DNA of 52,643 nt from Candidatus Poseidoniales archaeon (GTDB taxonomy: Archaea; Thermoplasmatota; Poseidoniia; Poseidoniales; Thalassarchaeaceae): the NCBI GenBank assembly GCA_003602515.1, contig QQSB01000042.1, positions 1 to 52,643 of the forward strand, written 5' to 3'. The notes beneath the pieces are model-generated. The model was not told the DNA's origin. It saw nothing but the letters and a program-made list of their open reading frames with translations, and ran no database searches. Position numbers and translations under genes: made by a program. Position 1 is the first letter of the stretch. Each line of letters opens with the position of its first letter. This document shows positions 42,631 to 51,081 of this stretch, in pieces.

Positions 42631-45015
42631 ATGTCATCGCAATCTTCCACTCATTCCGTCATTAGAGGTTCGAGGCATGCGGAGTTGATTGTAGTATTCG
42701 CCATTTTCGCCCTGTTTGTCTCGGCTGGAGGATCATCCGCACAGGAAGTCAGGAGTGGGTGGGAAGCAGTCGACAGCGGAATAGAAGGGGATCTGAACAC
42801 AGCAGAGGCGCTAGATGGGGAGATGTGGGCGTTCGGATCCGAAGGAGTCATGATTAGAAGCATTGACGAAGGAAAAACTTGGTCTGAATCGGGCATATCG
42901 ATCAATCATAATCTAACTTCCTCTGATGCGAGCTTCGGAGCAATAGCAGTAGCGGGAAATAGTGGGACCGTGTTGTTGATGAATGAGGGTCAATGGTTTG
43001 ATGTAAGCCATCCAGTAATCAATAGCGATTTCAAAGATATTGCACTTACTGGAAACAATAGTTTTGTTGTAATTTCAGAAAGTTCGATTATGACTTGCAT
43101 AGTTTCTGAAGGAGGGGGGACCGATTGGGAGTATGTTGATTCGAGTTTATCAGGAGGAGACTTGCATAGTATTTCTTTCCTAGACTCAGAAAATGGACTA
43201 ATTTCCGGTGAAAATGGAACTATTCTTGCATCTTCTGACGGAGGCAGTACTTGGGATTACAGAGATGCTCCCAGCGAGGTAACATCTTCCACAATTGTAG
43301 ACATAGAGTACCACAGTACCATCAGAGCATACGCAATCACTGATGAAGGCCACATTCTGAAGTCATCCAGGGAAGGGAATGTACCAGTAGGTTTTGTTTG
43401 GAGCGTAGTAGATATCGAAAGAGAGTACCCCCCTGGTGGGGGGGATGAGTTCGAAAATGGAGGTTTAGCCCTCGACTTCGATGTCTCGAGAATAGAGGTT
43501 CTAGGACAATTCAAGATCATGTTTTCAGGCTCGGGCGGTTATCTCTCAATTAGCCTCGATGGAGGAAATATAGTCTCTCAGCAGATGATTCCGGTTTCTA
43601 ATGAAACGGTTTTCAACAGTTTTGCAATGCAAGACGGTTTCAGAGGAGTTGTCGTAGGGGACGGAGGGGTGATACTTAGAACTGAGAATGCTGGATCCGA
43701 AGAGTTCGTTGGTTTCGAAGTAATTGACTTCAATGACTTCGGACAATTCGTGGATTATTCTAAGGAGCGTCTAATGGATGGTCTGGTCGCGACTGCTAAG
43801 ATTGTCGTCTTTGGCATAATGATGGGTTTCTCTCTGGGAATTATCCTCTCGATGCTGAAGACATCTCCGACCACCCTGAAGAATTTGGCACAGACTAATC
43901 GGTTCCAGATTATGGTGATGTTCGTTGTGGCTCCAATTTGGGTACTGTTTCAGATTCCCATCTCAGCGATTAAGGGCTCTGGTTTGGCTAAGAACTGGAA
44001 CCTGAATAACCCTCTGAATGGAATAATGGGTTACTGCAAGGAGAGGTCCCTCCAAATCGCAGCCAGTGAGCCGCTTAACGTCATAGCAATTCGGACTATT
44101 GGCCTGGTATTGCTTGCTTTCGGGTTGCACCGTATTTTCCTAAATCTTGATGACATTAGTGCTCTAAATCTGGATGGTTGGGAGCATATCTACTCGCCTA
44201 TAGGCGCCCCTAGCGCAGTGTTCTGGATTCTATTAGGAATCGGGATTGCAGTTCTCGGTTCCATCTTCTTATCCTGCAATGGAGACTTCTCGATAAGGGA
44301 AGTAAAGTTGGGGTGGACAAATATGTCACTGAACCCATGGGGAATCAGGCCACTGAATACAATCGCTACCGTGTATACTGATATTTTCAGGAATACCCCG
44401 CTTCTTGTCCAGTTCATGTTCATCCACTTTGGATTCGAGCTTGGAAGGAGGTTGCAAGACCCTGGGCTGATGCTATTCGACTTTGATTATCTAAATGGGA
44501 ACTCTAACTTCATCACCGATATTTTTGTTGTTTGGGAGACCAATCCAGAGTCTCTAGCCTATGGCAGACCTGTTGGGGGCATCCTAGAGGACAGAGCATA
44601 CATTAGTGCGATATTCGCACTCGGACTGAACTCAGGTGCCTACCAATGCGAGACAATCAGAGGCGCTATTGCAGCAATACCATCTGGCCAGATGGAAGCG
44701 GGAAGGAGCATTGGGTTGAACTACATGCAATCGATGAGGCTGGTAGTAATGCCTCAAGCAGTCAGGATCTGCATTCCGCCTTTAGGCAACGAGATGGTCA
44801 ACCTAGTCCTGAACTCTTCCTTGGCAATGATAATCGGTTATGCTGAGATAACGAGGCAGGGCAAACTGATCGTTGCGACTACATTCCAGGTTTTCTGGAC
44901 TTGGGGCATGGTTCTCATTTCCTACTTCCTAATTACATGGACTTTGGCCCTATTCCTCAGGTATCTCGAAGAAAGGACCAGGATACCGGGACTAGGGATC
45001 TCAGGGGGTGCTTGA
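42631..45015 (+). CDS. Amino-acid-type ABC transporter permease fused to an N-terminal Ycf48/BNR-like propeller domain
   Basis: 794 residues. A signal or membrane segment (about 19-37, LIVVFAIFALFVSAGG) leads to a ~330-residue beta-repeat ectodomain with the units DGEMWAFGSEGVMIRS, ISGENGTILASSDGGSTW and VVVGDGGVILRTENAG, the Ycf48/BNR propeller pattern. From about residue 380 follow the permease helices. The EAA loop, EAGRSIGLNYMQSMRLVVMPQAVR then PPLGNEMVNLVLNSSLAM, places it in the HisM/GlnP polar amino-acid importer family, with TDIFRNTPLLVQFMFIHFG as the core start. The adjacent gene encodes its ATPase. No separate substrate-binding protein is seen nearby. Start ATG 42631. The domain order is unusual and described in findings. 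Confidence 0.85.
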   Translation: MSSQSSTHSVIRGSRHAELIVVFAIFALFVSAGGSSAQEVRSGWEAVDSGIEGDLNTAEALDGEMWAFGSEGVMIRSIDEGKTWSESGISINHNLTSSDASFGAIAVAGNSGTVLLMNEGQWFDVSHPVINSDFKDIALTGNNSFVVISESSIMTCIVSEGGGTDWEYVDSSLSGGDLHSISFLDSENGLISGENGTILASSDGGSTWDYRDAPSEVTSSTIVDIEYHSTIRAYAITDEGHILKSSREGNVPVGFVWSVVDIEREYPPGGGDEFENGGLALDFDVSRIEVLGQFKIMFSGSGGYLSISLDGGNIVSQQMIPVSNETVFNSFAMQDGFRGVVVGDGGVILRTENAGSEEFVGFEVIDFNDFGQFVDYSKERLMDGLVATAKIVVFGIMMGFSLGIILSMLKTSPTTLKNLAQTNRFQIMVMFVVAPIWVLFQIPISAIKGSGLAKNWNLNNPLNGIMGYCKERSLQIAASEPLNVIAIRTIGLVLLAFGLHRIFLNLDDISALNLDGWEHIYSPIGAPSAVFWILLGIGIAVLGSIFLSCNGDFSIREVKLGWTNMSLNPWGIRPLNTIATVYTDIFRNTPLLVQFMFIHFGFELGRRLQDPGLMLFDFDYLNGNSNFITDIFVVWETNPESLAYGRPVGGILEDRAYISAIFALGLNSGAYQCETIRGAIAAIPSGQMEAGRSIGLNYMQSMRLVVMPQAVRICIPPLGNEMVNLVLNSSLAMIIGYAEITRQGKLIVATTFQVFWTWGMVLISYFLITWTLALFLRYLEERTRIPGLGISGGA

Positions 45016-45753
45016 TTGTCGGAGATTATACTCAGTGTGGAAGACATGGAGAAGACATACGTAGGAGGGGTCCATGCAGTTAAGGGAGTCTCGTTCGAAG
45101 TTAGTGAGGGCGACTCTCTTGCTATTATTGGCTCCTCTGGGAGTGGCAAGTCGACTGTTCTGAGATGCATCAACCGTCTTATCGAGCCGACCAAGGGTAT
45201 TGTGAGGCTCAAGGGCGAGAAGATCAACACCCCTGCTGCTGATATCAACGAAGTACGTTCTAGAATCGGGATGGTCTTCCAATCCTTCGAGTTATTCTCT
45301 CACCTGAGGGTGATTGACAATGTCTCCCTAGGTCTGATTCACGTAAGGGGGATGGACAAGGAAGAGGCTCGTTCAGAGGCTCGTGAAGTACTGGATAGGG
45401 TAGACATGCTGGACAGAGTCGATGCCTATCCAGGAAACCTATCGGGAGGTCAGAAGCAGAGGGTTGCTATTGCCAGGGCACTTGCAATGAAGCCAGAGGT
45501 AATGCTATTCGATGAGCCCACCAGTGCACTTGACCCAGAACTAATTGGTTCCGTTCTAGAGACGATCCAGGGGCTGGCAGAAGAGGGGATGACGATGGTA
45601 GTTGTCACTCACGAAATCGGCTTTGCAAGGGATGTTGCAGACCGAGTGATATACATGGATGAGGGGCTTGTTGCCGAAGAGGGAGCCTCAACTATTATCG
45701 ACGATCCTAAGACTTCCAGGATGAGGGAGTTCCTCTCTAGCATCAATGACTGA
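45016..45753 (+). CDS. Amino-acid ABC transporter ATP-binding protein
   Basis: 245-residue ABC ATPase of the GlnQ/HisP type, with Walker [10 protein letters not shown] (about residues 37-45), the Q-loop in [12 protein letters not shown], the signature [15 protein letters not shown], Walker [15 protein letters not shown] and the switch His in [15 protein letters not shown]. It powers the permease fused with the propeller domain upstream. It begins at TTG 45016 directly after the permease stop (tga-ttg), so the two are expected to be translationally coupled; ATG 45046 would remove the first beta strand. It abuts the stop of the convergent gene at 45754. Confidence 0.93.
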   Translation: MSEIILSVEDMEKTYVGGVHAVKGVSFEVSEGDSLAIIGSSGSGKSTVLRCINRLIEPTKGIVRLKGEKINTPAADINEVRSRIGMVFQSFELFSHLRVIDNVSLGLIHVRGMDKEEARSEAREVLDRVDMLDRVDAYPGNLSGGQKQRVAIARALAMKPEVMLFDEPTSALDPELIGSVLETIQGLAEEGMTMVVVTHEIGFARDVADRVIYMDEGLVAEEGASTIIDDPKTSRMREFLSSIND

Positions 45754-47007
45754 CTAACAGCTTGTGACCGATTCCCAGATATCGTTTGAGTTGCTCGTGC
45801 TGTACTCATAGTATGAGGTATCCGAAAGAGTGTTTGTTCCCTCATTCTGGCTAACTGTGATGGTGAATGAGTAGCACCCATAGTCACCTGCAGAGTCGAA
45901 TTCGTCCTTAGGCACGTACTTGCCGAAGTTTGCATCGAAGACCGAACCCCCCATTGCGAACTCTGATCCGTAGTCTCCCCAGAACCCGGATCCAGTTCCA
46001 AAAGAACCCCCGTTAGAGTCCCAAGTGGCAACGGTATTTGCAACTGTGATTGAAGGATAGTCAATCGCTACGTCGTTCCCCTCCATAAGAACGGCTTCAA
46101 CAGTGAAGTCGGCGAAAGGCATTCTTGCTGGATATTCCGCCCCAGTATCGAGACCTGACCAACCTGACATAACTACTCCTACTAGACAGTTCTGGGCATC
46201 TCCACTGCATCTGTCCGGATCCTCTTTCACAACGCCGCGGGCAATTCCATCGACACCTGTGATATCACGTGTAAGTGCGTCTGCTCCTGTCCATTGAGAG
46301 GATTCCCACTGAATCGTGCTGTAAGTCAGATCCCTAGTGTGCTCCTTTCCATCGACTGTCACCTTGAGAGTGTAAGGGGAGTTTGGGAGGGCGTTTGAAG
46401 AGTAGAATTCGCTTACTTGGATAGTTATCTGCCCTTCTCCATCGCTGCTGTCGATAGTAACATTCGCTGTGGAGCTCCAGACCTGTGACCCTGCCTGCAA
46501 AACAACTAGCTCCGCCTCTAATTCTCTATCTGACATTGTAGTCTGTAGAATATTGACTGTTATCGTCTCGCCATCGTCACTGTATTCTATCTGGCCTACG
46601 GAAAGCTCGCCCTCCAAGAATATCCCGAGCACCATGGGCAGGAGTAGCATCAATAGATATGAAACTGCAACTACGGACGCAGATATCGCTCCTGTGCCAG
46701 AAACTGCCAGCCCTGTGTTTGTCACCAATCCAAGCCTCCACATGACCAATGCGAGCGAAGCAAGGAATACTATTGCCATTACCAAAGAAACTGATGTGAA
46801 AGGAACCATCAACTCATCCAAATTCATTGGCAGGTATACTAGGGTGGCACGGAAGATGAGGATAGGCAAAAGGCCTAGCAAGATCACTGACTTTACTGCA
46901 TCAACTGGTCCTGCTGCTTTTTCACGCTCCTCGTCAGGAATCACGGCAACAGGAGTTGGGCGGGGATTCTTCCCAGTGGCCTTCTCCAGTAAACCCCCTT
47001 CACTCAA
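45754..47007 (-). CDS. Membrane protein with C-terminal beta-rich ectodomain
   Basis: 417 residues. A soluble N-terminal segment (~37 aa), then three or four membrane helices at about 38-60, 66-87, 100-130 (VILLGLLPILIFRATLVYL, VSLVMAIVFLASLALVMW, ISASVVAVSYLLMLLLPMVLG) and a ~285-residue beta-rich ectodomain with paired cysteines (DRCSGDAQNCLVG, YGCYSF and the final SC). I do not recognise the family. It starts at TTG 47007 with GGGGTG seven bases upstream. It is convergent with the ABC transporter and its upstream region carries a near copy of the TAGACGTCTAG motif found before that transporter, which may link the regulation of the two loci. Confidence 0.65.
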   Translation of the reverse strand: MSEGGLLEKATGKNPRPTPVAVIPDEEREKAAGPVDAVKSVILLGLLPILIFRATLVYLPMNLDELMVPFTSVSLVMAIVFLASLALVMWRLGLVTNTGLAVSGTGAISASVVAVSYLLMLLLPMVLGIFLEGELSVGQIEYSDDGETITVNILQTTMSDRELEAELVVLQAGSQVWSSTANVTIDSSDGEGQITIQVSEFYSSNALPNSPYTLKVTVDGKEHTRDLTYSTIQWESSQWTGADALTRDITGVDGIARGVVKEDPDRCSGDAQNCLVGVVMSGWSGLDTGAEYPARMPFADFTVEAVLMEGNDVAIDYPSITVANTVATWDSNGGSFGTGSGFWGDYGSEFAMGGSVFDANFGKYVPKDEFDSAGDYGCYSFTITVSQNEGTNTLSDTSYYEYSTSNSNDIWESVTSC

Positions 47008-47034
47008 AAAAGTACACCCCTAAACATTCTACGT

Positions 47035-47045
47035 TAGACGTGTAG
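47035..47045. promoter_or_regulatory. TAGACGTGTAG motif upstream of the 417-residue membrane protein gene
   Basis: Ten of eleven bases match the TAGACGTCTAG site before the permease fusion. It is 28 bases upstream of TTG 47007 on the minus strand and close to a TTCATAAC stretch that may serve as TATA box. The two sites are the only copies I noticed in the window, by eye. Confidence 0.3.
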
Positions 47046-47084
47046 TTATGAATCCGTTGCCTTATGGCTCTTGGGTGGAGGCTT

Positions 47085-48020
47085 CTAGAATATCCTGCTA
47101 TCTAGGGGGGTGACGTTTCCATCTTCATCGAATAGTCGTTCGTCATTAGTTTGGTTCCTTCCGATCGCCGCACCGGCAAGAGCGGCCATCATCGTTGTCC
47201 CAATTAGCTCGAACCCAGGCAGGTAGACTCCTCTGATGTATATGGTCATGACCTGGATCTGGTAATTCGGAACCCCTTCTGACCTAACAGAATACTCTGA
47301 GGTGGCCTTGAATTGAAGATTGAAGTACTTGTCAGTCCAACCTTGATTCTTCGGAGTACGCATCTGAACTCTGAACTTCTCTGGAGGAGCAAGTGAGTCG
47401 ATCTCCTGCGATATCAGTGGCAGGCTAAGTTGGAAACCCTCGTCGTTCAACTCGTCGTAGTTCTGAATCTCGACATTGAATTTGTCTCTTGCATTGCCAT
47501 CATTGTAAACGTCGAAGACAAGGGTGTAGTCGACTTTTGGCCTAAGTTGGATGAATGCTAACTCTGCACCGACCCTGAGTCTGCTAAACTGCTTGAATAC
47601 TGTCATCACCTTCGCCTCAGTTGGAGAGGTCGCTGCTGTCACTGGTGCTCCGTTCCATTGAGTGACGGTTGCTGTTATCGTGACAACCTGTTGCCCTTCT
47701 GGCTGTCTCAGATCGGCCCTGGCAGCAACTTGGAAGGAAGTGTCTCCCGGGGGGACGGTTGCAGAACCGGGGCCGGCTACAGAAATTATCCCCTGTTGGT
47801 AAGTCAGATCAACCTTCTCGGAGAAGGTTGTGGGATTTGTCAAGGTGCAGTAGATGATTGTAGACCTAAGTGCGCCGGGGTAAACCTCGATTGGAGCGGG
47901 TTGATCACAGGTAAGTGAGACGTCTGGGGATGTCTGTGCTTGTACTGCGGCTACACCCGAGCAGAGACTCATGAAATAGACAACCAGTATCATTAATGGA
48001 ACTCTAAACGATGCACTCAT
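47085..48020 (-). CDS. Secreted beta-sandwich protein with C-terminal membrane anchor
   Basis: 311 residues from ATG 48020, with a signal peptide (SFRVPLMILVVYFMSLCSG) and two Ig-like beta-sandwich domains; one has a DVYNDGNARDKFNVEIQNYD block like NEW3 domains of surface proteins, seen also in the 1881-residue protein. The C-terminus shows LPGFELIGTTMMAALAGAAI, a PGF-like start to a membrane helix, but then a ~25-residue polar tail, so it is not a normal PGF-CTERM. GAGG eight bases upstream supports the start; the frame reaching 48083 is an over-extension. Function unknown; a cell-envelope structural role is likely. It lies 77 bases upstream of the 417-residue gene on the same strand. Confidence 0.7.
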   Translation of the reverse strand: MSASFRVPLMILVVYFMSLCSGVAAVQAQTSPDVSLTCDQPAPIEVYPGALRSTIIYCTLTNPTTFSEKVDLTYQQGIISVAGPGSATVPPGDTSFQVAARADLRQPEGQQVVTITATVTQWNGAPVTAATSPTEAKVMTVFKQFSRLRVGAELAFIQLRPKVDYTLVFDVYNDGNARDKFNVEIQNYDELNDEGFQLSLPLISQEIDSLAPPEKFRVQMRTPKNQGWTDKYFNLQFKATSEYSVRSEGVPNYQIQVMTIYIRGVYLPGFELIGTTMMAALAGAAIGRNQTNDERLFDEDGNVTPLDSRIF

Positions 48021-48104
48021 CACTAAATCCTCTGATTGAACCGTATTTGAGGCTTCGCCCAAGTCGGACCCCAAATGTATCAATAATGCAGGTTGTGATT
48101 TTGG

Positions 48105-48178
48105 TGGACCCGACCGGATTTGAACCGATGACCACTCGGTTATGAGCCGAGCGCTCTAACCAACTGAGCTACGGGTCC
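48105..48178 (-). tRNA. tRNA with CAT anticodon (elongator Met or Ile2)
   Basis: Acceptor GGACCCG/CGGGTCC, D arm GCTC-AGTTGGTTA-GAGC, anticodon stem CTCGG/CCGAG with loop CTCATAA (CAT), T arm ATCGG-TTCAAAT-CCGGT. CCA is encoded (48104-48102). It is not an initiator by the lack of GGG/CCC pairs in the anticodon stem. Elongator Met and the C34-modified Ile2 species cannot be separated by eye. Confidence 0.9.
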
Positions 48179-48312
48179 CCGTAGCCATCGCCCATGAGTA
48201 TCGAAATGAACCTTATCTTGCCAGGGGTTGTCTCTAGTGTATCAGGTATCAATGGCTAAACCTAGTGTAATGGTTTATGCCTAGTCCCCTTTTCGGAAGT
48301 CTGAGTGAAACT

Positions 48313-51009
48313 ATGGAGAACAAGGGAACTATTGCAATTATAATTGGGGCACTGCTTTTGATGGTAAACGTCGGAATAGGCGTTACAGGGGCTATAGACA
48401 GCATCATTGAAGGAACCGTAGCAGATACGGTGGCAGGGAGTTATGACGGCTTGGATGATGATGGAAACCAAGATTATACGGCTGACTTCGATGACGACTG
48501 GATTAACGCATCGGGAGAGAAGGCTTACTTCGCGAACTCGATTACCAATCTTGAGGAAATACTGGCGGATGCGACCGTTGAGCCGACGTATGAGAAGGTA
48601 GGACCTTTCATCTACTACGAGAATACTACTCGAGAGGTCATCGAATTCGACTATGACGAGGGCTCTATCACATACTCTGGATACGAGACATTCGAATGGT
48701 GCGAGGATTGCACATGGACGGACGACGAAGGGGTCGAACACACATCTGTATCCGGCGACACTGTCGTAAATCAGATCAACATCCTATGGAATACTCAGAG
48801 AATAGCTGGAATGGGTAGTGGTGTCGAGTACGGGGAGATTTTCGCCAAGGCGATGTTCGCTGCCCAGATGATAGAATTCGACCTCTCCAATAGGGCACCC
48901 AGCATCTGGGCGTCCGAGGAAATCGAGTCCATGACTGCTGCTGCCGGAGGGGGCAAGTTCGGGAACATGAATGCTGAATTGAATGTTTCAGCCGCTTCAT
49001 ATTCCGCCACTGGTCAGACCAACATCTGGACAATTTCTGATGATCATGACCTAACTCCCATAAAAAACGCATTTTACAATGCAAATGACGGTTATGGGAA
49101 CTGCATCGCATTAACTTGCGACATCGGTCCGGTTCTGATTGCAGGAATGGGGGCACCAAGTGAAACCGTGACTCCTGCCAGAGCCGCCCTCCTTGGATAC
49201 AGTGACTGGACCTCGACGCCAGAGGACACAGTCGCACTGGATTGGGCTGTCTACTCATTGGCGGCGTCCAAGTTCGTCGAGCATGGGGGAGGGGCAGAAA
49301 TAAACAATCAGACTGCACAGTTGAAAGAGAGATTCACAGAGGTCAGTGGCGTCACCATCAGCGACCCAGCCACACTAGAAAACCTGCTATTCAACGAAAG
49401 CGTTGGACTGCTTACCTCATTCGAAATCAGTGGCATCCCTCTTCCGGGGATGGTAGTTGGATTACTTCTACCCCTCCAGAGTGCAGACTACTTCGGGGCT
49501 ATGACGACCTACAACGTTGGCCTAATCACGATTGGCGGTCTTGCCGATTACGTAGAGCCTTGGGTCGGCTTGGGGCTAACTGGAGTCCCAACTGAGTTCG
49601 AGATGATTCTTGCTGGCGGGCAGGGAGTAATGGCCTCCAATGACTGGTGGTTGACCGCATTCGGCGACTATGACCCACTGGGGGGCATATACATCCCAAT
49701 AGGTCTGAATCGCGATACTTTCGCAGGTATGGCAAGCCTCACTCAGGAGGAGTCCGATTTCATCCTGAATGATCCGGATATCGGGCTCAAGTCCTCGTTC
49801 CCTGGACCATTCATGTACGGTGAGCTTTCCGGCTTGAGTCTACCAGACTCGGAAGGTGTGCAGCACACATGGGACGATGCCTATGTAGCATCCCTATACG
49901 GTATTTCAGAGGAAGCTGCCCATGCTCTAAGGGATTGGGTGGCAAACTTCTACTTCGATACGGTAATGCCAGTGCTACTGAACTTCGTTACTGGAAACAC
50001 CCCATACTACTCTATGCCCATCAGCAACTGGCTTTATGGATGGGACGATGCCGTTAGCGCCTACTTCGGATTCTTCTCTTGGAACAGCCTCGAGACGAAT
50101 GCAACTTACTACGGATCGGACGGGATTAGCACCGGAGACTGGTCCGTGTACAAGATGAGCACGAAAGGGGACACAATGGGGCAGAGAATGGCTCAAGGCT
50201 ACGTCAACTCTGACGGAGATGGGATTTGTGACTACGACTATGATGCCAATGGGAACTTCATTGGCTACGACCTTCCATGCGAAGATGGACAAGTTTACGG
50301 AATGACCGAGCACCTGACTTGGAGGGCTCCACACAGGGAAGATGCGGCAAACGGGCTGCTGACAGCCCATGCTGGGAATGCTGATACCTCGTTGATGGGA
50401 ACTGCTGGGTCGTTGGCAAGTCCGAACGATCCATTCAGCTTTAATGTGGCAGGATACGCAATTGCGACCTCAGAAGTGGGGAACGAGGCGACATACAAAG
50501 GAATAGACATGGTAGAGCATACAGTGACAGTCGAGCCTGCCAATACACAGATCCAAGGGAAGTTGATTGGTTCTTCGACCTACGTAGATGTCATTCCCGG
50601 TGCGCTACCTGTGTACCTAGGTGCGGACATAGACCTGAAGGTCGAACCAGTCACCTCTGCGATAATGTATGGCAAGGTCAAGGTCACTTTCCACTTGGAC
50701 AAACGCGGGCCGGGTTACTTGAACCCGGACCTTTCGGAAGAAAGCACAGAATCGATGCCAGTATTCGAAATCCACGTTTTCAGCGAAATCGATGACGAGG
50801 GAGCGGAGGACTTCAGAGGAGCGGTCTCGGAAAACCTGGGGCCAATGGGTTGGACCAACTTCGGAGGGACGGCAGGAACGGCATTGACTGTCGTGCACAC
50901 GGTTGTCGCTCTAATGTACGTGACCTCGATTGTGTCGCTAGCTTATGGCCTATCAGACCCAAGCACCAGAGCAATGCTGGGAATCGGTAAAGACGAAGAT
51001 GAAGAGTGA
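48313..51009 (+). CDS. CD36/LIMP-2 (SCARB)-like membrane protein
   Basis: 898 residues with one membrane helix at each end (about 5-29 and 860-885), the topology of CD36 proteins. N-terminal ectodomain: an NSITNLEEILADATVEP stretch, then YEKVGPFIYYENTTREV and ITYSGYETFEW, which line up with human CD36 DVQNPQEV...GPYTYRV...GAIFEP. C-terminal part: GTAGSLASPNDPF, YKGIDMVEHTVTVEPANTQI and MPVFEIHV...EIDDEGAEDF, lining up with GTDAASFPPF, HRTYLDIEPITGF and [20 protein letters not shown]. A Ca-binding-like NSDGDGICDYDYDANGN insert and a larger middle make it about twice CD36 size. CD36 proteins transport or bind lipids. ATG 48313 fits a possible TATA at ~48268-48276; ATG 48277 is an alternative start. 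Alignment was done by eye. Confidence 0.75.
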   Translation: MENKGTIAIIIGALLLMVNVGIGVTGAIDSIIEGTVADTVAGSYDGLDDDGNQDYTADFDDDWINASGEKAYFANSITNLEEILADATVEPTYEKVGPFIYYENTTREVIEFDYDEGSITYSGYETFEWCEDCTWTDDEGVEHTSVSGDTVVNQINILWNTQRIAGMGSGVEYGEIFAKAMFAAQMIEFDLSNRAPSIWASEEIESMTAAAGGGKFGNMNAELNVSAASYSATGQTNIWTISDDHDLTPIKNAFYNANDGYGNCIALTCDIGPVLIAGMGAPSETVTPARAALLGYSDWTSTPEDTVALDWAVYSLAASKFVEHGGGAEINNQTAQLKERFTEVSGVTISDPATLENLLFNESVGLLTSFEISGIPLPGMVVGLLLPLQSADYFGAMTTYNVGLITIGGLADYVEPWVGLGLTGVPTEFEMILAGGQGVMASNDWWLTAFGDYDPLGGIYIPIGLNRDTFAGMASLTQEESDFILNDPDIGLKSSFPGPFMYGELSGLSLPDSEGVQHTWDDAYVASLYGISEEAAHALRDWVANFYFDTVMPVLLNFVTGNTPYYSMPISNWLYGWDDAVSAYFGFFSWNSLETNATYYGSDGISTGDWSVYKMSTKGDTMGQRMAQGYVNSDGDGICDYDYDANGNFIGYDLPCEDGQVYGMTEHLTWRAPHREDAANGLLTAHAGNADTSLMGTAGSLASPNDPFSFNVAGYAIATSEVGNEATYKGIDMVEHTVTVEPANTQIQGKLIGSSTYVDVIPGALPVYLGADIDLKVEPVTSAIMYGKVKVTFHLDKRGPGYLNPDLSEESTESMPVFEIHVFSEIDDEGAEDFRGAVSENLGPMGWTNFGGTAGTALTVVHTVVALMYVTSIVSLAYGLSDPSTRAMLGIGKDEDEE

Positions 51010-51018
51010 GTAGATTTG

Positions 51019-51033
51019 TGCTTCTAAGAAGCA
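51019..51033 (+). terminator. Small hairpin after the CD36-like gene
   Basis: TGCTTC-TAA-GAAGCA, 6 bp, ten bases after the stop at 51009 and followed by TCTTATT. It may help end the transcript before the gene at 51082. Archaeal termination mainly uses T-runs, so this is tentative. Confidence 0.3.
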
Positions 51034-51081
51034 TCTTATTCTGCAACCTGTCAACTAGTGGTAACCTTTGCGGGGTGTAGC

